Positions 53,201 to 60,972 of a DNA stretch of 64,000 nucleotides are shown piece by piece; position 1 is the stretch's first letter, and every line of letters starts with the position of its first letter. This DNA is from Ekhidna sp051379705 (GTDB lineage Bacteria; Bacteroidota; Bacteroidia; Cytophagales; Cyclobacteriaceae), in assembly GCF_051379705.1 (NCBI RefSeq), contig NZ_CP179868.1, forward strand, positions 3,038,001 to 3,102,000, in the 5' to 3' direction. The position numbers were made by a program, and so were the translations under genes. The notes under the pieces are model-generated. The model had not been told where the DNA came from. It ran no database searches and worked only from the letters and a program-made list of their open reading frames with translations.

Positions 53201-53506
53201 AAGTCTTTTGAAGTTAATATTTCTGATGTTTTAGCGGTAGACGAATGGGAAGAAGCTGGGATCACTGTTTACCCTAATCCTACAAAAGACCGAGTATCAT
53301 TGGAAATGAAAAATGATTTTATCGGAGAAGTTTCAATAAAGTTGGTAAGTCTGGATGGTAAACAAATTCTTATAGAGAAGTCATATTCCAAAAAGCAAAA
53401 AGCAACAAGGTCGTTACTTGATGTCTCTAACTTAGATGCTGGGGTATACTATGTGACATTCAATTTTGGAGGTAAAGAAATAACTAGCAAACTAATAAAA
53501 GAGTAA
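50258..53506 (+). CDS. T9SS-secreted BNR/sortilin-like beta-propeller protein
   Basis: A 1082-residue secreted protein. Signal peptide to about residue 18 (GIGANA). Residues about 80-785 hold repeated Asp-box (BNR) units such as GVWRTADGGATW, GIFKSTDGGLTW and GIYLSDDAGTSW, typical of sortilin/VPS10-like propellers. Next come a CARDB-like beta domain (about 790-895), a cadherin-like domain (about 900-990, Asp-rich, probably calcium binding) and a C-terminal type IX sorting domain (about 1005-1082) starting VYPNPTKDRVSLEM. It is exported by the Por/Gld system to the surface or medium. The substrate is unknown; a carbohydrate-active or adhesive role is possible. Confidence 0.9.
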   Translation: MRRLITLFLIIGGIGANAQLQNQKDDPQARLEFEFMRTKNPITNSIPVGIRIKEKLLMDQRQKELQSQVGRVAAPPSTTWENRGPYNVGGRTRALAVDVSDATENTILAGGVSGGVWRTADGGATWAKMTTSTDLQSITCIAQDTRTGEEDTWYYGTGETSGNSASAAAFSAFYRGDGIFKSTDGGLTWNALASTLSETPESNDNSFDYNHEIIVNPTNGDVLVANQNGIYLSDDAGTSWEQVLSGSGWSDVAVTSAGILYAFLSGDGIYQSTTGGGSGTWANISDINTPFNSGDRYEIAIAPSDEDIVYFLGEDNTDSNNPDHALWKFEDDLDDWTDLTANIPRLGGLTGDFDSQGGYDLLIKVKNDDPDFVVIGGTNLFASSDGFSTPNTAASGNANWIGGYTSSNSSYALYPDHHPDQHSFIFLDGNRAYSGNDGGVQLTTDVTASSVTWTPLNNGYLTSQIYAVSAGPEDQLLIGLQDNGTWYANNSTTTTDAWDDAWGGDGAYSAISSDGTVRFLSAQNANVTIWTYADANTQAASTAQGFVPSESDGYSTSLFITPFYLDPEDDNLFYLGGDSELWVNTEAISSANIGGANQGWKSIATGVSGIISEIGIGTGEVVYVGTSSGSLLRVTNASAATPTVENVTGSNFPSGYISGVSVNSSNNNNVLVTFSNYGIPSVFYTNDGGENWTDVSGNLEEDPSGSGSGPSVRVGRIHGNDFSYFVGTSTGLYSTENLDGASTIWTREDESGIGSTVVEHMVTREDGLVVAATHGNGVYSAVVPFFDTDIAVNSIDEPETGVFTDNETSILATLTNSGNLVVTDFTIELYIDDQLVVSDDVTTTLNSFGTYQHTFSETFDFTTVGEYEIRVEVDLTGDEDETSNELITTIISLAEPTNITLSNNIIAEKELSGTKVGDLEAEDEDDEDHTFSLVSGDGSDDNDSFSITGSELISGEIFDFDEQTVYTIRIETADDDGNTFAKSFEVNISDVLAVDEWEEAGITVYPNPTKDRVSLEMKNDFIGEVSIKLVSLDGKQILIEKSYSKKQKATRSLLDVSNLDAGVYYVTFNFGGKEITSKLIKE

Positions 53507-53524
53507 GCCAATAGGCCCTTTTAT

Positions 53525-53563
53525 AAAAGCCATCGTCACATCTAGTGAGGATGGCTTTTTTAT
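53525..53563 (+). terminator. Rho-independent terminator after T9SS protein
   Basis: AAAAGCCATC (53525-53534) pairs with GATGGCTTTT (53550-53559), followed by further T residues. Confidence 0.88.
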
Positions 53564-53578
53564 TGTTAATTCCATAGC

Positions 53579-53586
53579 TATTTTTG
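53579..53586 (+). promoter_or_regulatory. carA-eno promoter -7 box
   Basis: TATTTTTG followed by C, directly after the terminator and ten bases before the carA ATG, so the 5' leader would be very short or absent. No well-placed -33 TTTG seen. Confidence 0.4.
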
Positions 53587-53595
53587 CTCCCCAGT

Positions 53596-54699
53596 ATGAA
53601 ATACCCTACCCGCAAGAAAGCCACACTTCTACTGCAAGACGGCACCACATTTACTGGACACTCCATAGGTAAGCAAGGCACCTCAGGAGGAGAAATATGT
53701 TTTAATACCGGAATGACTGGTTATCAGGAGATCTACACTGATCCTTCCTACTATGGACAGATTATTGTAAACACTACATCACATATTGGTAATTATGGTG
53801 CAATCGATTCAGAGATAGAAAGTGATCAACCGACAATAAAAGGCTTGGTCGTTAATGATTTTTCCAATATGTATAGCCGTACAAAAGCTAATGAAAGCTT
53901 GCAGGAGTTTCTTGAAAGAAATAATACGGTAGGTATTGCTGGATTAGATACTCGAAAGATTGTGCGTCACATTCGGACAAAAGGAGCGATGAATGCTATT
54001 ATATCATCCGAACTTGAAGGTGAAGCCCTACAAGCAGAGCTGGATAAAATTCCTAGCATGGAAGCTTTAGAATTATCAACGGTAGTCACAACCAAAGAAG
54101 CGTATGAAATAGGCGCAGAAAACAAAGGCTTCAAAGTGGCAGTGTTAGACCTTGGAATTAAGAAATCCATTTTAAGAAACCTCGTAGAAAGAGATTGTCA
54201 TTGTAAAGTGTTTCCTGCGCAGACAACTTTTGAGGAGATGGAGAAGTGGGACCCAGACGGGTACTTCATTTCCAATGGTCCAGGCGATCCTGCTGTAATG
54301 GATTATGCGTCCAACACAGTGAAAGAAATTCTTGAAAAGAACAAACCAACCTTTGGCATTTGCATGGGAAGCCAAATTTTAGCTAAGGCAGTAGGCATAT
54401 CTACTTATAAAATGCACCACGGACACCGAGGGCTTAATCATCCGGTTAAGAATTTGAATACAGGATATAGTGAAATCACTTCTCAGAATCATGGTTTTGC
54501 TGTGGATATGGAGGCTTTGAAAAATTCAAAGGAGGCAGAGTTGACACATATTGATTTAAATCATGATACAGTTGAAGGTTTGAAACTTAAGAATAAGCCG
54601 GCCTTTGCTGTTCAGTATCACCCTGAGTCCTCGCCAGGACCAAACGATTCAACTTACCTATTTGACGATTTCATCCAACTAATAAAAGACAATAAATAA
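53596..54699 (+). CDS. carA: Carbamoyl-phosphate synthase small subunit
   Basis: 367 residues from ATG 53596 (an earlier TTG at 53584 overlaps the promoter box). N-terminal small-subunit domain (GEICFNTGMTGYQEIYTDPSY) and C-terminal class I glutamine amidotransferase domain with nucleophile Cys256 in FGICMGSQ and the HPE triad part in QYHPESSPGP. It provides ammonia for carbamoyl phosphate (pyrimidine and arginine synthesis). The usual His after GICxG is Ser. The large subunit carB is not in the window; eno overlaps the stop. Confidence 0.96.
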   Translation: MKYPTRKKATLLLQDGTTFTGHSIGKQGTSGGEICFNTGMTGYQEIYTDPSYYGQIIVNTTSHIGNYGAIDSEIESDQPTIKGLVVNDFSNMYSRTKANESLQEFLERNNTVGIAGLDTRKIVRHIRTKGAMNAIISSELEGEALQAELDKIPSMEALELSTVVTTKEAYEIGAENKGFKVAVLDLGIKKSILRNLVERDCHCKVFPAQTTFEEMEKWDPDGYFISNGPGDPAVMDYASNTVKEILEKNKPTFGICMGSQILAKAVGISTYKMHHGHRGLNHPVKNLNTGYSEITSQNHGFAVDMEALKNSKEAELTHIDLNHDTVEGLKLKNKPAFAVQYHPESSPGPNDSTYLFDDFIQLIKDNK

Positions 54700-55976
54700 T
54701 GAGCGTTATAGAAAGCGTTTTTGCCCGCCAGATAATGGATTCTAGAGGCAATCCAACTGTGGAAGTCGAGGTAATTACTGAGTCAGGATACATTGGCCGT
54801 GCAGCCGTTCCATCTGGAGCCTCAACTGGTGAGCATGAAGCAGTAGAACTAAGAGATGGAGACAAGTCCAAATACATGGGAAAGGGAGTTCAGAAAGCTG
54901 TAGATAACGTGAATAACATTATAGCTCCTGAAATTGAAGGGCTTCTTGTAGTAGAGCAAGCATATATCGATCAGCTAATGATTGAGCTAGATGGCACACC
55001 GAATAAATCTAAGCTTGGCGCTAATGCTATTTTAGGAGTTTCACTAGCTGTTGCTAAGGCTGGTGCCGATGCATGTCAGTTACCATTATACAGATACATT
55101 GGCGGAGTTAATGCTAAAGTGCTGCCAGTGCCAATGATGAATATTATTAATGGAGGATCTCACTCAGATGCTCCAATAGCATTTCAGGAATTCATGATCC
55201 GACCAGTCGGTGCCCCAACATTCACTGAAGCACTGAGAATGGGGAGTGAAATTTTTCACAAACTTAAAGCAATCATCCATGATAAAGGTCTAAGTACAGC
55301 CGTTGGCGATGAAGGAGGATTTGCACCCAATTTTGAAGGGGGTACAGAGGAAGCATTGGAAAGTATTTTAGAGGCGATTAAGAAAGCTGGATATAAGGCT
55401 GGAAAAGAAGTGACTATTGCATTGGATTGTGCTTCATCAGAATTCTTCGAAAAAGGAGTGTACAATTACAGCAAGTTTGAAGGTGAGAATGGGGCAAAAA
55501 GATCAAGTGCTGAGCAAGCTGAATATCTTTCAAAGCTTGTAAATGACTATCCAATAGATAGCATCGAGGACGGTTGTGACGAAAATGACTGGGAGGGTTG
55601 GAAAACCTTAACAGAAAAGATTGGAGATAAGTGCCAACTTGTTGGAGATGACCTTTTGGTGACCAACGTGAAATTCCTCGAGAAAGGAATCAAGGAAAAA
55701 GCGGCCAATTCTATCCTCATTAAAGTAAATCAGATTGGTACATTAACGGAGACACTTGATGCTATAGAAATGGCTCATAAAGCAGGCTGGACAGCTGTCG
55801 TATCACATCGTTCAGGAGAAACTGAGGATGCAACCATCGCTGATATTGCTGTTGCAACAAACGCAGGCCAGATAAAGACTGGTTCCATGAGTCGATCAGA
55901 CAGAATGGCGAAGTACAATCAGCTTCTTCGCATCGAAGAAGAGCTTGGAGATGTAGCTATATATCCAAGCGAGTAG
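54699..55976 (+). CDS. eno: Enolase
   Basis: 425 residues, glycolytic 2-phosphoglycerate dehydratase. ARQIMDSRGNPTVEVEV start, GAVPSGAS-like segment (RAAVPSGASTGEHEAVELRD), catalytic region VGDEGGFAPNF, metal ligands in ALDCASSEF, SIEDGCDENDW and GDDLLVTN, and SHRSGETEDATIADIAVA. One-base overlap with carA, a coupling of nucleotide/arginine and glycolytic genes without obvious functional logic. Confidence 0.98.
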   Translation: MSVIESVFARQIMDSRGNPTVEVEVITESGYIGRAAVPSGASTGEHEAVELRDGDKSKYMGKGVQKAVDNVNNIIAPEIEGLLVVEQAYIDQLMIELDGTPNKSKLGANAILGVSLAVAKAGADACQLPLYRYIGGVNAKVLPVPMMNIINGGSHSDAPIAFQEFMIRPVGAPTFTEALRMGSEIFHKLKAIIHDKGLSTAVGDEGGFAPNFEGGTEEALESILEAIKKAGYKAGKEVTIALDCASSEFFEKGVYNYSKFEGENGAKRSSAEQAEYLSKLVNDYPIDSIEDGCDENDWEGWKTLTEKIGDKCQLVGDDLLVTNVKFLEKGIKEKAANSILIKVNQIGTLTETLDAIEMAHKAGWTAVVSHRSGETEDATIADIAVATNAGQIKTGSMSRSDRMAKYNQLLRIEEELGDVAIYPSE

Positions 55977-55999
55977 CTTGCTTTTATGAAAGAATTTTG

Positions 56000-56024
56000 A
56001 AGGCCTCTTAGTAGGCCTTTTTTT
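56000..56024 (+). terminator. Rho-independent terminator after eno
   Basis: AAGGCCT (56000-56006) / AGGCCTT (56013-56019), 6-base loop, T tract. Confidence 0.9.
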
Positions 56025-56171
56025 ATGCCTACCTGATTCCCTTTTAGAAGAAAAAAAGAATAATTCAATAAATACATGTTATAGTTCAATAAAATACCAG
56101 AAAATGGGTATTGATTGATCTGGTAATTGGTGAGAACTTCATATAAAAATGTATCACCAAAATTACTAACA

Positions 56172-56813
56172 ATGAGCTATGCAATAAAACAACTAGAAAA
56201 CCTACCTTTTGATAACCTCATAGGAGGGCCAATGACAGCCGCAATATCCGCTCAATCTCAGGCTGCTGCAGAAACAATCAGTTTCATTCAAAGTGTTGGC
56301 TTTAAACCTGTCAAAGACGACAATACATATGATCCAGAACTGGATGATGACAGCATAACAACCCTTGATGATAAAGGTAATGCTGACATGGGAGAGGTTA
56401 GAAACGTGGTTTTTACCTATGAAAAGTCAGAAGGAGGAGAATCACAAACTGCTACATTGAAAGTGCCTGTTCTCACCATAGTTCCCATTCCAACTTTGAG
56501 GATTGATGAGATGAACATTGATTTTATGGCGAAAATATCGGAGGTAAGGACAAACCAATACAAATCAGCTAGTGCGCAAGCCTACTCAAGCAGATTCGGG
56601 GCAAGCTACCGAAGTTGGTGGTCTCCAGTTAGAGCAAGCTTTTCAGCTTCTTATTCCAGTAGACATAGCTCAAGTCATGCTTCGTCCTCACGATATTCCT
56701 CCGAAATGACAATGAATGTGAATGTGAGAGCAGTTCAAGATGAATTGCCCGCAGGTATGTCTCGTGTTTTGGGGATATTAGAAGGCTTAATCAAAGAAGA
56801 ACAAGAAGCATAA
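56172..56813 (+). CDS. DUF2589 protein with serine-rich insert
   Basis: 213 residues from ATG 56172 (a TTG at 56127 would add 15 residues absent from the paralogue). DUF2589 family, function unknown. It shows LPFDNLIGGPMTAAISAQSQAA near the start, the motif VPIPTLRIDEMNIDF (104-118) and a C-terminal strand with LPAGMSRVLGILEGLI. Residues about 133-177 are a Ser/Arg/Tyr-rich insert missing from the paralogue at 57635. No signal peptide. First gene of a seven-gene tight row running to 60846. Confidence 0.85.
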   Translation: MSYAIKQLENLPFDNLIGGPMTAAISAQSQAAAETISFIQSVGFKPVKDDNTYDPELDDDSITTLDDKGNADMGEVRNVVFTYEKSEGGESQTATLKVPVLTIVPIPTLRIDEMNIDFMAKISEVRTNQYKSASAQAYSSRFGASYRSWWSPVRASFSASYSSRHSSSHASSSRYSSEMTMNVNVRAVQDELPAGMSRVLGILEGLIKEEQEA

Positions 56814-56817
56814 TCTG

Positions 56818-57633
56818 ATGGCCCAACTTCACGATGTGGTTGGTGCTATTCTGAGAGATATAGCACAATCAAGAGTCACGTCTGACCTTTATTCCAGAGA
56901 AGTAAGCAGATATTACGAAGAAGATTCTTTACTACGATTATTCCCCATTCCTCGAACAGAAATAAAGGAGGTGGAAATTGATTTAAACTTTGGGATATCT
57001 GATGTAAGAAAGGATGCTACCAGAGATGAAGATAAGCTTGTATACGTATCAAGAATGATACAACGATACAGCGATAAATTAACTGAACAAGTTTTTGAAA
57101 GCCTGAGGGGATCTTCACTGTCTAAGATTGGAAAATCAAATGCATGGCAGCAACTGGTTGATAGCCTTGATAGCGTCGATCTCAGGTCAAGTATAAAGTT
57201 TAGTATCATTGACTTTTTTGAAAGCAACCAATCCACACTTATCAATGAAAGCGAGGAAGTTAATGAGGATGAAGATAATGTTTCTTTGAACATCGATAAG
57301 GAAGCTGCTGAAGGAGGCTTGATGAAAATCATTGATAGGACTATATTAAATATAGATACAGTGAAGGAGTTGTTAGCAGAAGAGGAACTGGAGAATAGCC
57401 TCGAAAATTCTCTTGAACGAGGGTTGGAAGATCAATTAGATGCGATGGATACAGATCTGAACTTTGAGCTTCAGGCATATGCGTTAGATATTACTACCAA
57501 TGCCTCGGATCTAGCTGAAATGCCTGAAAATGCAATTTCCAAAATAAAAATCACTGCCGAGGTTAAGAATTATACCTGGTCTCAGGTAGAAGAAAAAGAT
57601 AATAAGGTTGTAAGAAGATTAATTCCGGAATAA
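56818..57633 (+). CDS. DUF2589-associated protein sharing the PIP core motif
   Basis: 271 residues, not recognised as a named family. Residues 38-63 (LLRLFPIP then TEIKEVEIDLNFGISDV) match the core motif of the two neighbouring DUF2589 proteins, suggesting a distant third member. The middle is helical and acidic (NESEEVNEDEDN; repeated ENSLE units), and the C-terminus is a beta-rich stretch (DLNFELQAYALDI, ISKIKITAEVKNY). No signal peptide. Four bases after the first DUF2589 gene and one base before the second. Confidence 0.75.
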   Translation: MAQLHDVVGAILRDIAQSRVTSDLYSREVSRYYEEDSLLRLFPIPRTEIKEVEIDLNFGISDVRKDATRDEDKLVYVSRMIQRYSDKLTEQVFESLRGSSLSKIGKSNAWQQLVDSLDSVDLRSSIKFSIIDFFESNQSTLINESEEVNEDEDNVSLNIDKEAAEGGLMKIIDRTILNIDTVKELLAEEELENSLENSLERGLEDQLDAMDTDLNFELQAYALDITTNASDLAEMPENAISKIKITAEVKNYTWSQVEEKDNKVVRRLIPE

Positions 57634-57634
57634 A

Positions 57635-58213
57635 ATGGCTAGACAATTAAGTGAGTTACAGTCTTTACCTTTTCATCAAATCATTGGTGCTCCAATTTTA
57701 GCGATTGTTGAAGGTCAGGCCCAATCTGCTCAGGCTACCGCTGAGTTTATCGAACGGGTCGGGTTTAAGCAAAAAGAAGATGGAGAGGAAGAAGAAATAG
57801 GTGACTTAAGGATGGTCACATTTACTTACCAAAAACCAGATATTGATGGTGAGCAAAAGACATACAAATTAGAATTACCCTTACTCTCAATTGTGCCTAT
57901 ACCCTCCATTGAAGTAAAAGAAGCTGAAATGGAATTTAATATTAAAGTAGCTGATGTACAGACTTTTGACGTCCAAAGTAAGTTTGGTGATGCTGAAGCA
58001 GAGACAGCAGATTGGTACTCAAAGAAAAAGGTAGAATTCAGAGCAAGTATGGGAAGCATGACTGCATCAGAAGGTCGCAAGACAGATATTCAAATGAATG
58101 TAAAGATGAAGCTTGAACAGGGTGAACTACCTATTGGGGTACAGCAGCTTTTTAGGGTTATGGAGCAGACCATAAATAGTGAAGAGCAAGGATCACAAAT
58201 TGATGCTCCATGA
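57635..58213 (+). CDS. DUF2589 protein, second copy
   Basis: 192 residues. Same layout as the 56172 protein without the serine-rich insert: LPFHQIIGAPILAIVEGQAQSA near the start, VPIPSIEVKEAEMEFNIKVADV (87-108) and QGELPIGVQQLFRVMEQTI at the end. Cytoplasmic, function unknown. Its stop overlaps the next start by four bases (ATGA). Confidence 0.87.
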   Translation: MARQLSELQSLPFHQIIGAPILAIVEGQAQSAQATAEFIERVGFKQKEDGEEEEIGDLRMVTFTYQKPDIDGEQKTYKLELPLLSIVPIPSIEVKEAEMEFNIKVADVQTFDVQSKFGDAEAETADWYSKKKVEFRASMGSMTASEGRKTDIQMNVKMKLEQGELPIGVQQLFRVMEQTINSEEQGSQIDAP

Positions 58214-58527
58214 AGTGGTTATTAAGCATATGGAAAAAGTTCAAGCAGCTTTTGATTCGCTTGCTAGAGGATAAACAGTCTGAGATAGAGCTAGAAGAGA
58301 AGTCACAAGACAAGGAAGTTTTGATTAGTCATCGGCCTGGACTAGTCTGCCCTGAATGTGGCTACAAAATACCAGTGAATGTCGATATGCTTTTGTCTGG
58401 CTCACCGATAGAATGTCCATCTTGTACGCTAAAGCTTAATGTGGAACAAGAACAATCCAAACCGGTTTTAGATCGATTGAGGAAATTGGATGATACGATT
58501 AAGAAGGCTAGCTCAGTTAACCAATGA
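58210..58527 (+). CDS. Small zinc-ribbon protein
   Basis: 105 residues. Amphipathic, Lys/Leu-rich N-terminal helix (WKKFKQLLIRLLE) and a CxxC-x18-CxxC zinc ribbon: Cys47/Cys50 (CPECGY) and Cys69/Cys72 (CPSC). The function is unknown; such ribbons often mediate protein or nucleic-acid contacts. Coupled to the DUF2589 gene (ATGA) and six bases before the next gene. Confidence 0.8.
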   Translation: MKWLLSIWKKFKQLLIRLLEDKQSEIELEEKSQDKEVLISHRPGLVCPECGYKIPVNVDMLLSGSPIECPSCTLKLNVEQEQSKPVLDRLRKLDDTIKKASSVNQ

Positions 58528-58533
58528 TGATAT

Positions 58534-59400
58534 ATGGCTGATTTACAGAAATCATTGGACGATTATTTTGAAGATAAGAAAAAAAATCCTCAAGAATTTA
58601 AGATCATAAGTGAAAAAATAAACGTTGGGATTCTGTATAATAATCGAATCGCTCATTTTAACGGTCATAAGAAATTATGGGGCGCTAGCGTTCCCAAGAT
58701 TACGATAATACTTGCCTTATATCAGCTTCAAAATCATTTGGTCAGCCTTCTTCCTCATGGATCCTCATCAATTTCTAACTACGTTGACGTTTTCCTGAAA
58801 GACTACAAAAACAAAGCTCCAGTAAGAAGCTCTTACTACTTTCCGAAAATTGAAAAATTATTCAAAATAGAAGCATCAGCTCCTGTGATCTCAGATTCTT
58901 CAAAAACCTGTATTTCCAAACTAAATAAGTTAGATCATGCGCACAAAATGATGAACTTTTTAGGAAGCTATATGATATATTCCCTAAAGCTTGCAGGAAT
59001 ACATAGCAGAGAATTTTCCTTAAATCAGTATTACTCTTATCGTGGAGCGAAATTTAGGGGATATGTTGTGCCTGGAGAAGGGAGTAACCATATAAACGCC
59101 CTAGGTACGATTAAGGTCTACAAACGAATGGTTAGTAATCTATTTATAAGACAAGGATTGGAATACCTGAAGATTGGGAAATACGACTCCTCATGTGAAG
59201 GAGGACGGCTTGATCCCAATGAATCTAACAAGAAGTACGTTTTGTACACAAAATGCGGCCTAACAAGTACAAATACCCACGATACATGGGTCTATAAGGG
59301 CAATCATGTTTTGGTTCTTTTGTCGAAACTAAATAAGAAGGATCCACTGTATTCCAGTATTTTAAAAGATTTACATGAAATCATTATAGCTCAGCGCTGA
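58534..59400 (+). CDS. Beta-lactamase-fold serine hydrolase-like protein without signal peptide
   Basis: 288 residues. I infer a penicillin-binding/class A beta-lactamase-like fold: GASVPKITIILALYQL holds an SxxK motif (Ser52-Lys55), HINALGTIKVYKRMVSNLF resembles the helix before the active-site cleft, and YTKCGLT...DTWVYKGNHVLVLLS places Lys240-Cys241-Gly242 where KTG normally sits. The SDN-type motif is not obvious. There is no Sec signal or membrane segment, unlike nearly all periplasmic relatives. It may be a non-canonical hydrolase or a pseudo-enzyme. Member of the DUF2589 cassette. Confidence 0.6.
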   Translation: MADLQKSLDDYFEDKKKNPQEFKIISEKINVGILYNNRIAHFNGHKKLWGASVPKITIILALYQLQNHLVSLLPHGSSSISNYVDVFLKDYKNKAPVRSSYYFPKIEKLFKIEASAPVISDSSKTCISKLNKLDHAHKMMNFLGSYMIYSLKLAGIHSREFSLNQYYSYRGAKFRGYVVPGEGSNHINALGTIKVYKRMVSNLFIRQGLEYLKIGKYDSSCEGGRLDPNESNKKYVLYTKCGLTSTNTHDTWVYKGNHVLVLLSKLNKKDPLYSSILKDLHEIIIAQR

Positions 59401-59401
59401 C

Positions 59402-60208
59402 ATGAAGTACGAATATTCTGATAATATACTATATCGGTTGCCTTTAGGGCATATTGAGTCACCACGTTTTATTATCAATTCATTGGGTGGATTTCTTAAA
59501 GTTATGAATCGAGAGATAGAGTTTTCTCGTGATTTTCAATCTTTCTCTTCGGCAAAAACAACAATATCACTAAGCTCAAATGAGGCCAGATATTTGCGAT
59601 TTGAGAAAAATATGTTGAGCTACTATGTTTTTTCAAATCAATCACTTGAAATCAATGAATTCAAGCGTGTGTTCAAAAAACCAACAGGATATAGGCATAC
59701 GGAAAAAGTCAGGCTGATCAATAAAGGAGAAGATTCATTAACCGTTTCTTCAGTGTCTACTAACGATGAACATTTTGAACTTAGCGATCTGGATAAACCC
59801 GTTGAACTTTCTTCTGGTGAAGAAATTAGTTTTGATCTATCGTTTAAGCCCATACGATTTGGTTTCTATAACGCCAAGCTGATAATTAAGACTTCTATAC
59901 CGAAACATGAAATGATCGAACTCGATCTATTTGGAGTAAGAAAGAAGGGACGATCATACTACAAGTACATCGATGGGGTAAGATACGATCGGATGTTGCT
60001 CGAAATAGCGTATACGCTAGTAGCTGAAAGCCATTTTCAGGAAATTGATCATAAGCATTTGTCGATTATCATAAACAATGTATGGGATGCTGGATACATT
60101 ACTACCGCGGAGAAAAGATCTCTGAAATACATTTGGGACAATTACGATTGGTCTAAGGGAGCTCGAAGGTCATTCAAAGCGAGGTATGGTTATGTCCTAA
60201 ATGAATAA
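59402..60208 (+). CDS. ASH/Ig-like domain protein, function unknown
   Basis: 268 residues. Residues about 95-180 resemble an ASH/HYDIN-type Ig domain: KVRLINKGEDSLTVSSV, a phenylalanine in DEHFELSDL, SSGEEISFDLSFKPIRFGFY and LIIKTSIPKHEMIELDLFGV. The N-terminal ~95 residues are beta-rich and unrecognised; the C-terminal ~80 are helical with many aromatic residues. No signal peptide. One base after the preceding gene and eight before the peptidase gene. Confidence 0.7.
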   Translation: MKYEYSDNILYRLPLGHIESPRFIINSLGGFLKVMNREIEFSRDFQSFSSAKTTISLSSNEARYLRFEKNMLSYYVFSNQSLEINEFKRVFKKPTGYRHTEKVRLINKGEDSLTVSSVSTNDEHFELSDLDKPVELSSGEEISFDLSFKPIRFGFYNAKLIIKTSIPKHEMIELDLFGVRKKGRSYYKYIDGVRYDRMLLEIAYTLVAESHFQEIDHKHLSIIINNVWDAGYITTAEKRSLKYIWDNYDWSKGARRSFKARYGYVLNE

Positions 60209-60216
60209 ATATTGCA

Positions 60217-60846
60217 ATGAAAGATCCTGAAATTCCTCGAGAAGAATTTGAAAAGCAAAGTGAGCATGTCACCTTAATTCTAGCAGCCAGCGATGCTTTG
60301 GTTTTTGCAAAACGTTCGAGAAGAATGCTTGAAGATTACCTGTCTGGTAAGATTAGTTACAAGAAATTATATAGTGCGTTAAATCGATTATTTAAGATTA
60401 ATCTGATTTCAGATGACAAGAATCAAATAAAAAAAGATGTTGAAATCATAATTGCCAACTATAGGTCAATCGAAAGAAAAATAGAGAGCCAATTAAAATT
60501 TAAGAGTGGGAAGAAGGAATGCAGTAAAAATAAAATTACTATGGCTTATGTTGTGCATGTGGGGCATATAATTCAAGAAACCATTTATGTATGTCCTAAG
60601 TTTTTTTTGAAGAGGTATAGCGACGCACGTAGGGCGGCAACAGTCATACATGAAGTGAGTCATATTTGTTTCGGAACTATTAAAGTCATTTCTGATGAGG
60701 TCTATTTTTGGGATAAAGCGAAGTTTACTCCCCTTTCAAAAAAGCGACTAATGGCAAATGGAGATGCCTTTGGTTACTTTGCATTGTTTGCGAAATTTGG
60801 AATTAAAGCATTGGATAAGCCACTTTCCGAGGATGTACTCAAATAA
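60217..60846 (+). CDS. Aspzincin (M35-like) zinc metallopeptidase candidate
   Basis: 209 residues. HEVSH (145-149) is a zincin HExxH motif, followed by FGTIKVISDEVYFW with a candidate third zinc ligand Asp160, and ANGDAFGYFALF (180-191), which corresponds to the NADSY-like segment of M35/Lys-specific endopeptidases. The N-terminal half is a lysine-rich helical region. No signal peptide. Last gene of the cassette, so it could be the enzymatic output. The aspzincin assignment rests on motif order, not on a search. Confidence 0.65.
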   Translation: MKDPEIPREEFEKQSEHVTLILAASDALVFAKRSRRMLEDYLSGKISYKKLYSALNRLFKINLISDDKNQIKKDVEIIIANYRSIERKIESQLKFKSGKKECSKNKITMAYVVHVGHIIQETIYVCPKFFLKRYSDARRAATVIHEVSHICFGTIKVISDEVYFWDKAKFTPLSKKRLMANGDAFGYFALFAKFGIKALDKPLSEDVLK

Positions 60847-60972
60847 CCATTAGGATTTAAGTCATACTATCCGTTTCACCATTCCCCGGTGCCAAACTGC
60901 AACTTACCGATTTACTATAGCAAGGCTTGCTTGATTTGGTCAGCTTTGAGAAACATTTAAAACTCAAAGGTT

